From Candidatus Omnitrophota bacterium (GTDB lineage Bacteria > Hinthialibacterota > Hinthialibacteria > OLB16): a stretch of DNA of 64,000 bases. Under the pieces are notes generated by a model. That model was not told where the DNA came from and ran no database searches. It saw only the letters and a program-made list of their open reading frames with translations. Positions 53,351 to 63,273 of the stretch are shown here, piece after piece. A program made the translations under genes and the position numbers. The stretch covers positions 186,001 through 250,000 of the forward strand of contig JACKFH010000002.1 of NCBI GenBank assembly GCA_020632575.1, read 5' to 3'. Every line of letters starts with the position of its first letter. Positions within the stretch are counted from its first letter, which is position 1.

Positions 53351-55183
53351 CTATTTGTTGGGATTGTTCTTGATTTCGATCACGACCCCGTCGAAATGGT
53401 CGATGACGCTTTGGACTCGGGGCTCTGCCTCCAGAACTTCCTCCACCGAAATCTTCTTTTCTGGAGCCGGGACCTCGTATTGTTGGCGCACAGGTTGCCG
53501 AAATCCGGAAAACCGCTCCTGGGGGACGCATTCGACAACGACCTGGGGCGATATCCCGATCAGTTCCCGGACCTTTTCCGATATCACCTTGCGGGACTCG
53601 GCGGTGCTGAGGTTCCGATAGTGGAACGTGAGCGATTCCGGAATCGCGAGATGAAGACTTCCATCGCGGTAAGAGACTGGGACAGCATCCGAAAGGAGAC
53701 TCCCGATCTGGATATAATTGGTGGCGACCATGTGAGTGAAGTGGTCCCACTTGTCGATCAAGGTTTCGATCACATCCTGGTCGGGTTCGTCATCCATCTG
53801 AATATGAGGGGAATGATTCTCCTGCTTGGCCGGTTCAGGATCTAAGGGTTCGGGCAAGGGTTCTGGCTGAATCTCCTCGTGAGGCGGGGAAGAGGGTTCT
53901 TTTCGGATTGCCACTGGCGAGGGTTCTTGAACTGGCGGAGATTCAACCGTTGGCGCTGGAGCCGGGTTCAGTTTTTTTTTCCCCGTGTCGGAGACGGGAG
54001 CGGCGGTGGGGGGAGCGGTTTGCAGGACGATATCGCCGCGACCGAGGAGCGCCTCGATCTCGACTGTCGTGGGCATCTTCGCCAGTTTGACCACCGCCGC
54101 CTCGCAGACCGCCCGGGAGGAGGCGGTGACCCGAAGCCTGCGCTCGGCCTCGAACAGGATATCGATCCCCTGAAGGATGTCCTCCATGGATAGACCCTGA
54201 CTCTGCTCGGTCAGCGTTTGGGTGGCGTCCTCGGGAAGCCCCACCAATTCGGGGCGGTTGGGGGCCGATTTGCAGACCATCAGGTTGCGGAAATGGGCGA
54301 GGAGATCACGAACGACATGAGCCATGTCCTGCCCCTGGTTGTAGGCGTTGTGAACGATCTCGATCGCCTCCAAGGCGTTTCGGGTGCGGATCGCCTCGGT
54401 CAGTTGGATCAGCGTGTCGAGGCGGACACCGCCAAGGAGGAGTTCGACTTCCTCCAGTGTGAGAGTATCCCCGGCCAGACTCACCACCTGATCGAAGAGA
54501 GACTGAGCGTCACGCATCCCCCCATCGGAGGCGCGGGCAATCAAGAAAAGGGTCTCCGATTTAATGGCTTCGGGGATCAGCCCCTCGGGTTGTTCATCGA
54601 GCGCCACCCGCAGGTTGGTGACAATCTGCTCGATGGAAAGGGGTTTGAACCGAAACTGCTGACACCTCGAGATGATCGTGTCGAGCATCTTGTCCGCCTC
54701 GGTGGTGGCCAGGATAAATTTGGCGTGATCCGGGGGCTCCTCCAGGGTTTTGAGGAGAGCGTTGAACGCCTCCTTGGTCAACTGGTGGGCCTCATCGATG
54801 ATGTAGACTTTGATTTTCGAGAGAGTTGGGGGGAAACGGACATTCTCCCGGAGATCCCGCACTTCGTCGATGCCGCGATTGCTGGCGGCGTCGAGTTCGA
54901 TCACATCCAGGCTGCGGCCATCGGTGATGGACCGGCAACTCTGGCAATGATTGCAGGGTTCGCCATCCTGGATATCGGTGCAATTCATCGCCTTGGCCAG
55001 AATCCGAGCGGTGGAGGTCTTGCCCACCCCACGCGGTCCGCAGAACAGGTAGGCGTTGGCCAGCCGGTCGCGACGAATGGCGTTGCGCAGGGTGTGGGTG
55101 ATGTGCTCCTGACCCGTGACTTCGGCAAAGGTCTGGGGGCGGTATTTTAGCGTGCTGACGACAAATTTCTTCGGTTCGGCCAT
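53351..55183 (-). CDS. dnaX: DNA polymerase III subunits gamma and tau
   Basis: 610 residues. Clamp-loader ATPase: Walker A 'FCGPRGVGKTSTARILAKAM', zinc module with Cys in 'CTDIQDGEPCNHCQSC', Walker B 'VYIIDEAHQLT', sensor 'TTEAD' and 'SRCQQFRF'. The tau-specific C-terminal part follows from about residue 400. At codons 402-404 there is a run of nine A (53972-53980 on the plus strand as T9). A one-base slip in either direction gives a stop at once or within ten codons, which would make a gamma-like 404- or 413-residue product. First gene of dnaX-ybaB-recR. Confidence 0.97.
   Translation of the reverse strand: MAEPKKFVVSTLKYRPQTFAEVTGQEHITHTLRNAIRRDRLANAYLFCGPRGVGKTSTARILAKAMNCTDIQDGEPCNHCQSCRSITDGRSLDVIELDAASNRGIDEVRDLRENVRFPPTLSKIKVYIIDEAHQLTKEAFNALLKTLEEPPDHAKFILATTEADKMLDTIISRCQQFRFKPLSIEQIVTNLRVALDEQPEGLIPEAIKSETLFLIARASDGGMRDAQSLFDQVVSLAGDTLTLEEVELLLGGVRLDTLIQLTEAIRTRNALEAIEIVHNAYNQGQDMAHVVRDLLAHFRNLMVCKSAPNRPELVGLPEDATQTLTEQSQGLSMEDILQGIDILFEAERRLRVTASSRAVCEAAVVKLAKMPTTVEIEALLGRGDIVLQTAPPTAAPVSDTGKKKLNPAPAPTVESPPVQEPSPVAIRKEPSSPPHEEIQPEPLPEPLDPEPAKQENHSPHIQMDDEPDQDVIETLIDKWDHFTHMVATNYIQIGSLLSDAVPVSYRDGSLHLAIPESLTFHYRNLSTAESRKVISEKVRELIGISPQVVVECVPQERFSGFRQPVRQQYEVPAPEKKISVEEVLEAEPRVQSVIDHFDGVVIEIKNNPNK
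53972..53980 (-). promoter_or_regulatory. A9 slippage run in dnaX
   Basis: Coding strand reads GGG AAA AAA AAA CTG. Loss of one A gives GGG AAA AAA AAC TGA (stop at codon 405, 404 residues). Gain of one A, or a -1 shift, gives ACT GAA ... GGT TGA (413 residues). The same A9 layout is known to cause transcriptional slippage in Thermus dnaX. Whether it slips here is not proven. Confidence 0.6.
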
Positions 55184-55302
55184 CTTTTCCCCTCGAACCG
55201 GGATTTATAACAGATTTTGGGGACAAACCCAGCGGGGTGGGAGGCGGCAGTCGCTCTCCCTATAATCCCAGGTTTCCATCTTAGCACACGGGAGAATGGT
55301 TG

Positions 55303-56082
55303 ATGCAAACTCAAAAACCGACCGCTTTGGTGACAGGCGCCAGCCGGGGAATCGGCCGCGGGATCGCGGAGGGCCTCGCGGAGGAGGGCTATGCGGTTGC
55401 CATTAACTATGTCCGAAACCGTGCGGCGGCCGAGGAGGTCGCCGATGGGATTCGGAATAAGGGGGGAGAATCCCTGCTTGTCCAAGGGGATGTCGGCGAT
55501 CGGGAGGACCGTACTCGGATCGTCGAAGAGACAGTCCGAGACCTCGGGAGGATTGATCTGCTGGTCAACAACGCGGGGATTGCGCCGAAGGTCCGACTGG
55601 ACATTCTGGAAACCACCGAGGAGAGTTTCGATTACGTTCTCGGGACCAACCTAAAAGCCCAATACTTCATCACCCAGGATGTGGCGAAACGGATGATCGA
55701 GTGGAAGAAAGAGGGGGTTGTGGAAGCCCCGCGAATCGTCTTCATCACCTCGATCAGCGCGTACGCGGGGTCTCGTAACCGAACGGAGTACTGCATCTCG
55801 AAAGCGGGGGCCTCGATGACCGCGATGTCCTACGCGATGCGACTGGCCGAGGAGGGTATTCCGGTCTTCGAAATCCGCCCCGGCCTGACCCAAACCGACA
55901 TGGTGGAAAAGGTGAAGGAAAAATACGACCGTCTGATCTCGGAAGGGGTCGTGCCTCAGAGGAGATGGGGTTACCCCGAGGATGTCGCCAAGGTGGTCCG
56001 CGCGATCGGGCGCGGGGATCTCGACTTCTCCACCGGCGAGGTGATCGAGGTGGCGGGCGGATATTTTCTCAAGGAATTGTGA
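55303..56082 (+). CDS. Short-chain dehydrogenase/reductase (FabG-like)
   Basis: 259 residues. Cofactor motif 'TGASRGIGRGIAEG', 'NNAGIAPKV', catalytic Ser in 'FITSISAYAG' and Tyr/Lys in 'TEYCISKAG', then 'IRPGLTQTDM'. NAD(P)-linked oxidoreductase; could be a 3-oxoacyl reductase or a sugar/aldehyde dehydrogenase. ATG at 55303 with GGGAG upstream. The next (broken) gene overlaps by 3 bases via GTG at 56079. Divergent from dnaX. Confidence 0.93.
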   Translation: MQTQKPTALVTGASRGIGRGIAEGLAEEGYAVAINYVRNRAAAEEVADGIRNKGGESLLVQGDVGDREDRTRIVEETVRDLGRIDLLVNNAGIAPKVRLDILETTEESFDYVLGTNLKAQYFITQDVAKRMIEWKKEGVVEAPRIVFITSISAYAGSRNRTEYCISKAGASMTAMSYAMRLAEEGIPVFEIRPGLTQTDMVEKVKEKYDRLISEGVVPQRRWGYPEDVAKVVRAIGRGDLDFSTGEVIEVAGGYFLKEL

Positions 56083-57453
56083 ACCCAGAAACCTCTCACC
56101 AGCAAAAACCTCATCAGAGGATCCTGTCCAAGCCGTTCTTGATCGCCAGCGGAGTATTCATTCTCTCCCTCCTATGGTTTTGGTTCTGGCGCCCTTATGG
56201 ATACTAGGGGGGGATTCGGAGTTCTTGGACCGACAGGTGAACAACGGCCTCTGGTTCCGTAAACGAGAGGTTTTGGCGGTGGCGGCGATGCAGCTGTCAC
56301 GCCAGATCTTCACACTTCAGTTCGATTGGCCGGTCAGCCTGGTCCATCTCCATGGTCTCCTGTCTGGCGGGATCTGTCAGCGTGACCCTTGCTTGGCTGC
56401 TCTGTCGAAATGAAGATCGAGGCGCCTTGCGATTCATTCTTATTTTGACTTCGGGATACATGCTTCTCTACCATGGCTCGGTCGAGTCTTACGCTCTTCC
56501 CACCGCAGCGCTCATGTTTTGGATTTACGCCATCCACCAAGTGGATCGGGGGCGGTGGCACACTTCAGTCCTCCTTTTCGTTCGCGCTGATGGCGTGGTG
56601 TCACCTGATGGCCCTCTTCCTCTTTCCCTCACTACTCGTTTCGGCGTGGGTCTACCGTGAACGAGTCCTTGGCAAGGACCTCAAACACTGGATCTTGGCC
56701 GGATTGGCGACATTCGGAATCTACATTTTTACTGTCACTCTCCGGTTCGGATCGGGGCAGGGAGTTGCGCTAGGCGACCTGTTTTTCAAGAGCGATCGAA
56801 TCGAAACCCAAGAAGTTGGAACTTTCTTGAGCATGGAGCACCTTCGAATCAAAAGTTATTTCCTTTGGTTGGGGACTCATGTGACCGTGGTCTTCGCGCT
56901 GGCCGCTCTGTGGAAAGAACGGACGAATCGGGTTGTCCTGCAAATTGGCGGGATGGTTATCGCGGCGCTGATCTTCCTTATCTTCTTTCACCCGGATTGC
57001 GGCTACAAAGACTGGGATCTCTTTCTCTTACCGAGTCTCCCAGCAGCTGTTCTTGGATCGCGATGGGTTGTCCAATCCAAGTGGCGGCATCTCTTCGCCA
57101 CCATCTGGATCTTGGCGTTTTTAACCCTTTGGTTCCCGAGAATTCCAGTTTGGGCGCGGCTTTCCGAGAGAGGGCTCGCGAAGGTCGAAATCATCAATCA
57201 CCCAATGGATCGCCAAGTCCGTTTCGATGGACGCTATCTTGTGAGGAATCAGGTCTTCTATACGCAGGGCGGCGAGCACAAACTGGAGGTCCGCAAGCGC
57301 GGATATAAGACTTATTACAAACACTTTGAAGTTTCTCCCGGAGACTCGATCCAGGTAGAGGTTCCCATAGTGAACGAGGAAGTGCCGATGTCCGAGGAGA
57401 TTCGAAAAATACTTGAAGAAATCGAGGAGGAGAAACGAGATGAGGGGCAATAG
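56079..57453 (+). pseudogene. Frameshifted polytopic membrane protein with C-terminal PEGA-like domain
   Basis: No single frame spans this gene. Four stretches in changing frames fit one protein: GTG 56079 to about 56195 (a hydrophobic 'FILSLLWFWFWRP' helix), about 56200-56340, 56350-56570, and 56580-57453. Together they make a protein of about 450 residues with several membrane helices. The C-terminus 'LEVRKRGYKTYYKHFEVSPG' resembles a PEGA surface domain. The intact final part is 326 residues long if read from 56473. Codon use in each part is normal, so inactivation is recent or the sequence has errors. Overlaps the SDR stop and the next gene start. Confidence 0.7.
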
Positions 57454-58686
57454 ATCTTGGTCGGCTGTAGGGCTTGTTTCGATCCTCTTGTTTTCTGGAC
57501 CCGGTTTTGGATTCAAAATCCAAGTCGAAAAGATCCCTGGCCAAGCGGAGGAGGGATTCATCGAAATCCACGGAGTCGGATCGGACAATTTCTCCGCCGA
57601 GATTTGGGAAGCCGGGCGATTGCATTTCCTTCCGGATTACCGGTCGCCTCTCATCCGACCGAAATGGGACGGTGTTTTTCGGAATATTTATGCCCCATCG
57701 GTGGTCCCTCGAAATGATGACTGGCGTGTGTTCTACGGAGCATGGGATGGGTCGGATCGTCCGAACGATCGTCTCTACAGCATCGACACCCCGGACTTTC
57801 TCACCTTCCATCATCGACGGTTGGTCATTGAGAATGGCCCCTTCATCCATGTCTGCAATTCACACGCGATCCCGTGGGAGGATGGGGAGTGCTTCTCGCG
57901 GGAACCGCTTACCCCGTTGAGAACGGGCTGAATAAACCGATTGTCTTCACCAGCCCGGATGGCGAGGCATGGAATGGCGAACCCGCCGGAGTCTACACAG
58001 CGAGCCCAAAGGATCTGATTCCCATAGGCGGATATCCCGGATTCGAGCAGGCGGATAACAACGGTGCCAATGTCTTTCTCGAAGAGAATGGGAAATTCCA
58101 CTTCTACTTTTTCAACTTTAAAGATGCCGGAAAGATCCACCACGCTGTCGGAGGAGATCCCCGACGCCTCGAATACCAGGGGGTTGCTCTTGAACCCTCC
58201 GCCATCGTCAATGATGTGAAAAGGTTCGAGGACGAGGGTCAGAACCACTATCTGATGGGCCTTCACAGAAATGGGGACCGGCTGTTTTACTCCCTCTCCG
58301 ATTCTCCCGCGTCTTTTTCTCCGCAGCGGGAGCTCTTTACCCACCTTGATGAATCCGATCTTTACATCGTTGCCCTGGGTTGGGTGACCGAGGGAAACCG
58401 ATTGCTCGGCGTGCTCTATGGAGCCGGCGCTTCCCCCGCGCTCAACCGGAACCGCATTTTCGCGAGATGGCTGCAAAAGAAGATCGTTCTTGTTGACGAT
58501 GACGGGCGCGAACACTTCGCTTCCTGGGCGCTTGGCCCAGACCGTCAAATGGTAAAAGTCCCGGCGGAATCGAAATTCCAGGGGACGGTCAAGGTCTATG
58601 GCGATGACGGTGTGACGTTGCTTGGCGAAACTTTGCTTCCGAAGGTAGGGAGTGGGGAGATTCTAAGAGTGAAATTGGAAGAGTGA
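57440..58686 (+). pseudogene. Frameshifted exported beta-propeller-like protein (GH43/GH32-like appearance)
   Basis: Frame one runs 57440-57931; frame two is open to 58686 and takes over near 57888. Joined, they make about 415 residues: signal peptide 'SAVGLVSILLFSGPGFG', then beta-blade phrases 'LIRPKWDGVFRNIYAPSV' and 'NDDWRVFYGAWDG', 'GANVFLEENGKFHFYFFN'. These look like a five-bladed glycosidase propeller, but family is unsure. GGAGGAG precedes the ATG; the start overlaps the previous gene. It ends 12 bases from the convergent FapA-like gene. Confidence 0.65.
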
Positions 58687-58698
58687 GAGGGTCATCGA

Positions 58699-59987
58699 TT
58701 ACTCGTTCGAGCGGTTAAAGACTTTCCACTTCTCGGTGTAATAAACAGCTCGCCGGATGGCGTCGCGGACCTCGAGAGAGGCTCCGGGGAAGACAATTTC
58801 CACACCCTGGTAGACTGTGTCCTTAACTTCGATTTCGGCCTCTTGGGATTTCTTCAGGGAAGCCATCATCGCTTGGAGATCCTGTTTCGATTCTCGTTGA
58901 CCATGCCAACCTTGGCGGTGGCGGCCACAATTTCTCGGGCGGCCTCGATTTTGTCGGGGAGGTCGCGATCCATTCCGATTTGGATTGTGGTTTTGACGCC
59001 CATCTTCGACCCGAGATTGGTGGTGACGATTCCATTCTCGGCGCGCACACGCCCGCCGACGATGGTTCCTTTTCCCCCCTCGACTCGGACCTGATTGCGA
59101 GCGATCACTTCACAATTCTGCAGTTGAGATTGCACCACCACATCGTTTCCGGCTTCGATGTGGCCATCGTTGGCGAAACGCAGTTTGATATCCCCCCCCG
59201 CGAGCAACTTGCCCCGGCCGCCCCCCTGGAATCCCCCGAGGATTTCGATATTCCCCTCGGCCTCGATCTCCGCGGCTTCGACCACTCCGCGAATCACGAC
59301 ATCCCCTGTGGCCTTCACCTTGAAGCCGGAAAGAACGTCCCGGCTAATGTCCACCGAGCCGTTGAAATCAATGTTTCCGCTTTTGTAAGAGACATCGCCG
59401 CTGACATGGAAGATCTCCATCACGCATAGGCGCTCGTGGATCTTGGTCACTGCGCCGTCAACGGCGGCGACGCCAAGGTAGCCGTTTTCAAGGATCTCGA
59501 CGCCATCTCCCACCGGAAGAAAGACGGAATCGGGCTCCTTCGGAGGAATAGTTTTTCCAAAAACGTCCATTCCTCGTTGACCTGGAACAGGATCGTGCTT
59601 GCGGACTAATGGTTCTCCTTTCACGACGCTTTGGAACATCTTCAAAGATTTGTAGTCCACATTGCCGGATTCATCCATCACGGGGGATTGATCCAGAAGC
59701 GAGGGGTCCACATAGAACTCGATTTTTCCTGGGGTCGGAGGAGTGGGGGCCTCACCGCGCGCGATGACCGCGCCGGAGGTGTTCTTTTGTTCGATCAATT
59801 GGGTCAGTGCCAGAAGGTCGACCTCGGCGGTGATCCCATTCTTTAAAAGCGAGCGAGTCACCTCGGTGGGAGTCGCTTGAACGTTTTCGGGATCTTCGAC
59901 TTTGCAAGCCACCAGCATGCCATCATCGCTGACAGCCCAGTAGACGCCCTTCACACTCCCGACAGTCTGTTTTGGTTCCTCACCCAT
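58699..59987 (-). pseudogene. FapA/DUF342-like protein, frameshifted near the C-terminus
   Basis: From ATG 59987 a frame of about 373 residues matches the FapA (DUF342) beta-helix: 'EIEAEGNIEILGGFQGGG', 'GKLLAGGDIKLRFANDG' and 'KGTIVGGRVRAENGIVTTNL'. It stops at 58866. The expected C-terminus continues in another frame ('TVYQGVEIVFPGASLEVR' to a stop at 58699) with the join near 58895. FapA proteins bind polymers or DNA-bound machinery at the pole; function is poorly known. A strong terminator-like hairpin lies just upstream. The start could also be 60059. Confidence 0.75.
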
Positions 59988-60032
59988 TTTGTTCGACCCA
60001 TGTCCCAAGCGCCTCGGAGGAAGCGCCCCTAC

Positions 60033-60075
60033 GAAAAATTCCCTTGGAAGGCCATCCACAGACCTTCCAAGGGAA
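60033..60075 (-). terminator. Intrinsic terminator after the Gfo/Idh/MocA gene
   Basis: Perfect 13-base stem TTCCCTTGGAAGG/CCTTCCAAGGGAA with an 11-base loop, followed on the minus strand by TTTTT. It lies 39 bases after the stop of the oxidoreductase gene and before the FapA-like gene, so it would end that transcript. Confidence 0.85.
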
Positions 60076-60113
60076 TATCGGTTCCATTGGTGACTTTCTT
60101 TAAGATTTATTAG

Positions 60114-61124
60114 TTAGAGAGAAACGCGGCCTCCCTCGCGGCTGCTACGATACATGGCGGTGATCAGGTCGACCGACCGCCGCGCCTCCGTGGGGGGAAT
60201 GAAGGGATCGCGATTTTGCTCAACCGCCTCCATCATGTCACGGACATGATGTTCATGACCGGCGGTGGTGATGGCTTTCGGATCGCTGTACCCGCCCCCT
60301 TTCTCGGAGCCGGTGTCCTCATAGTCTTCCTCACCATCGATGGACATCTTTTTGATCTTGGTGTCCTCAAGAAGGATGCTCCCCTTTTCTCCATGGATCT
60401 CGATACGGCTTTCAAACCCGGGTTTCGCGCAAGTGGTCGCCTCGATCACCCCCTGAGCGCCGCTCTTCCACTTAACGATGCTGTGGCAAACATCCTCGAC
60501 TTCGATGTTGTGGTTCAAAGTGGAGGCCAATGAACAAACCCACTCGGCGTCGCCCGCCAGCCAGCTGATGCAATCCACCCAATGGACCCCTTGGTTCATG
60601 GTCGCGCCGCCCCCATCGAGTTCCCAGGTTCCCCGCCACTTGGCGCTGTCGTAATACTCCTGGGTCCGGTAGTACTTGATGTACGCGTCGGCGATGAGGA
60701 TCTTTCCGAGTTTCCCGCTCTCAATCACCGCCTTGGCCTTCTTGGTCCCCTCGAATGTCCGAAATTGGAGAACCGAGCCGAGTTTGACCCCACATTCCTT
60801 GGCGGTCGCGATCATCTTGTCGATCTTCTCGGTGGTCACTTCCAAGGGTTTTTCGCAGAGGACATGGGCGCCGGCTTTCATGGCCTCGATGGCGGGCTCC
60901 ATGTGCCAACCGCTGGGGGTGGCGATGGTGACAATCTGACAGCCCCCGTCCTTCACCATCGATTCGATCGAATCGAAAACCTTTATATTGTGCTTCTCGG
61001 CGAAGTTTTTTGCCGGTTCCTGGAATTTGTCATACACGCCGATACATTCCGCCCCATCGACATTCTCAATCGCCTGACGGTGGAAGTCCGCGATCACACC
61101 CACACCGATAATTCCAAATTTCAT
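60114..61124 (-). CDS. Gfo/Idh/MocA-family oxidoreductase
   Basis: 336 residues. NAD-binding start 'FGIIGVGVIADFH', catalytic-site 'LCEKPLEVTTEKIDK' (Lys92), and 'GATMNQGVHWVDCISWLAGD' with the His of this family. It oxidises or reduces a sugar or inositol-like ring using a tightly bound NAD. GGGAGGATGAA precedes the ATG. Single gene ending in an intrinsic terminator. Fits a role in degrading glycan-derived sugars here, substrate unknown. Confidence 0.95.
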   Translation of the reverse strand: MKFGIIGVGVIADFHRQAIENVDGAECIGVYDKFQEPAKNFAEKHNIKVFDSIESMVKDGGCQIVTIATPSGWHMEPAIEAMKAGAHVLCEKPLEVTTEKIDKMIATAKECGVKLGSVLQFRTFEGTKKAKAVIESGKLGKILIADAYIKYYRTQEYYDSAKWRGTWELDGGGATMNQGVHWVDCISWLAGDAEWVCSLASTLNHNIEVEDVCHSIVKWKSGAQGVIEATTCAKPGFESRIEIHGEKGSILLEDTKIKKMSIDGEEDYEDTGSEKGGGYSDPKAITTAGHEHHVRDMMEAVEQNRDPFIPPTEARRSVDLITAMYRSSREGGRVSL

Positions 61125-61265
61125 TTCATCCTCCCTAGGATTTCATTTTCACCAGAACGAACGGCGATTATGGAAAGGGACCCTGCTAAATGCAAGAAGG
61201 ACAGTGGGTTGTGTTTCGGATCGCGGCGATTTGACCGATAATGGTGGGTACTGACGGATGCGAAG

Positions 61266-63273
61266 ATGAAGAAGCGATGGCTCCTAGTCCTATTTCCCAT
61301 TTTTCTTGGATCTTTGGGGTGTTCCCTCTTTGGGGGGAGCCACTCCCCCAAGGGATCGCGTTTCATTGTGCCCGAACGGGTGAAATCCACGGACATCACC
61401 GAAGGGAGCCGTGAACTTCTGCTCCGTGAGAATCTCCTCGAGGAGTATGAGATCAACCCCGAGTCGGCTCTGAAAAAACTGATTGCCAGAGTCCTGAAAG
61501 ACCCGAAAAAGCAGGAGGAGCCTCGGAGCCTGTTCTGCTGCGCCGAACTCGCCTGCGCGGTGGCGGAAAGAAAGACGCCACGATGGAACCGCCGGCCCAT
61601 CATCTATCCGGAAACGGAGAATGGCCGGTGGGCGATGTTCCAGAAGGACCGGTTCCTGAACTACCTGAACGAGAACGAAGACATCCTGACTTACTACGGG
61701 ATGGCGACCTATCTTTCGTATGCCTATCTCTCATTCGCTCAGCAAAAACTTGGAACTGAGATTTACAGTCCGAGGTTCCGTCGGGCCTGCGATATCTACA
61801 ATTATTCCCTTTCGCAAACGATTCGCTATTCCTTAAAACGCGCCCCTCGAGGTTCGAATTCGACCAGTCGCCTCGATGATTTGCAGAAATCCGCGAACAA
61901 CAGCTTCGTCCTCGTCGGGTTCGAATGGACCCCGGATGATGTCGATGATCTACTGATGGCCGAGGACTACGCGGACGATGAAATCTCACTGAAATCTCGC
62001 CGTTTCGGGTTGGGGGTTCCGATGATTGGCGTGCGGTACGGGGAGGGGGACGACCGAGCGGATTTCTACCCGGATGTCACCACCTTTCCGATCACCGCCC
62101 TTTACATCCCACTCGAGAGTTATGATCTCGAGGCGACCGAAAACCAGGAGAAGATCCATCTAGTGAACCCCTGGGTGCAGGACACCCTCGAGGTGGGGGA
62201 GTCGGTGATCCCTGTTGAGACCGATCTGAGCACCCCTCTAGCCTATATGTTGAAAGAAGCGGGGTTCGATCAAAATATCCTGGAGGGGTATCTCGGCGGT
62301 GAGACCGACTTTCGTCCCGAGGTTTACCTTCTTCAACCGCATCAACCCGGAAGAATTCCCATTGTACTGGTCCATGGGTTGCTTGGGTCGCCCCAATCCT
62401 GGGAGGTGTTCATGAATGGACTCATGGACGATCCCTGGATCCGACAAAATTTCGAGTTTTGGTTCGCCAGATATCCCACTGGAAAGAGTTTCTTGTACAA
62501 CGCGCGCGATCTCCGGAACGCCCTACGGTCAATTCGCGAATCGCTCGATCCGAGCGATTCGGATCCCGCCCTGGACCACATGGTGCTGGTTGGGCATAGC
62601 ATGGGCGGAGTTCTATCGACTCTTCTAACACACGACAGCGGGGATTATTTTTTGGAACATGGTTTGGGATGTTCCGATTGATCAACTCGATTTATCCCCG
62701 GAGAACCGTCAGAGGGTCGAGGAACTCTTCTTCTTCGATAGGCTTCCCTTTGTCGATTGTGTCGTCTACCTCGCCACCCCTCACCGAGGCTCGCCGTTGG
62801 CCTCCCGGCCCGTGGGCCGGATCGCTTCGCGTCTGATCGACCTCCCCAATCAATCCAGGGCGTGGCTGAAAGAGATTGGGGATAAGAACCAGCAACACGC
62901 GAAGATTCGCCTTGACGAGCAATCCTTCAACAGCACCAGCGATCTTCGCCCCGATTCGCCACCGATCCGGGCGCTTGGCCAATTGGAAAAACCAGCCGGG
63001 GTCTCCTTTCACAACTATGCGGGGAACATCGAACCACCAGACCGCGAGGGGTCGGATGGAGTTGTACCGCTCGAAAGCGCTGCCATCGATTGGGCCGACA
63101 CCCAAATGGTGGTTCCGGCCAAGCACACCGAGATCCACAGCGACCCGGATGTCATCCGAAGTGTCAAAGAGGTGCTCCGAGAGCAGGCGAAAAAACTGGG
63201 TCAATCCTCGGGAATGGCGGTGTCGAGTCGCTCGAGGATGCCCGAGATGGGGTCGGAGGTTTCCAGCCAATAG
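61266..63273 (+). pseudogene. Exported alpha/beta hydrolase (lipase-like), one-base frameshift
   Basis: Two frames make one gene: 61266-62681 and a second to 63273, joined near 62652 at a run of six T; five T would restore the frame. The product is about 668 residues. A probable lipoprotein signal ends in Cys ('LGSLGC'). 'IPIVLVHGLLGSPQSWEVF' (oxyanion) and nucleophile 'VLVGHSMGGVLSTLL' are in frame one; 'YLATPHRGSPLASRP' and the terminal His 'AKHTEIHSDPDV' are in frame two. Its 3' end overlaps the S41 peptidase by 73 bases on the other strand. Disruption at a homopolymer may be a sequencing error. Confidence 0.82.

Noticed and set aside
53351..55183. A9 run as a sequencing error in dnaX
   Set aside because: The full reading frame is intact through the run, so the given length of nine is the one that keeps the gene open.
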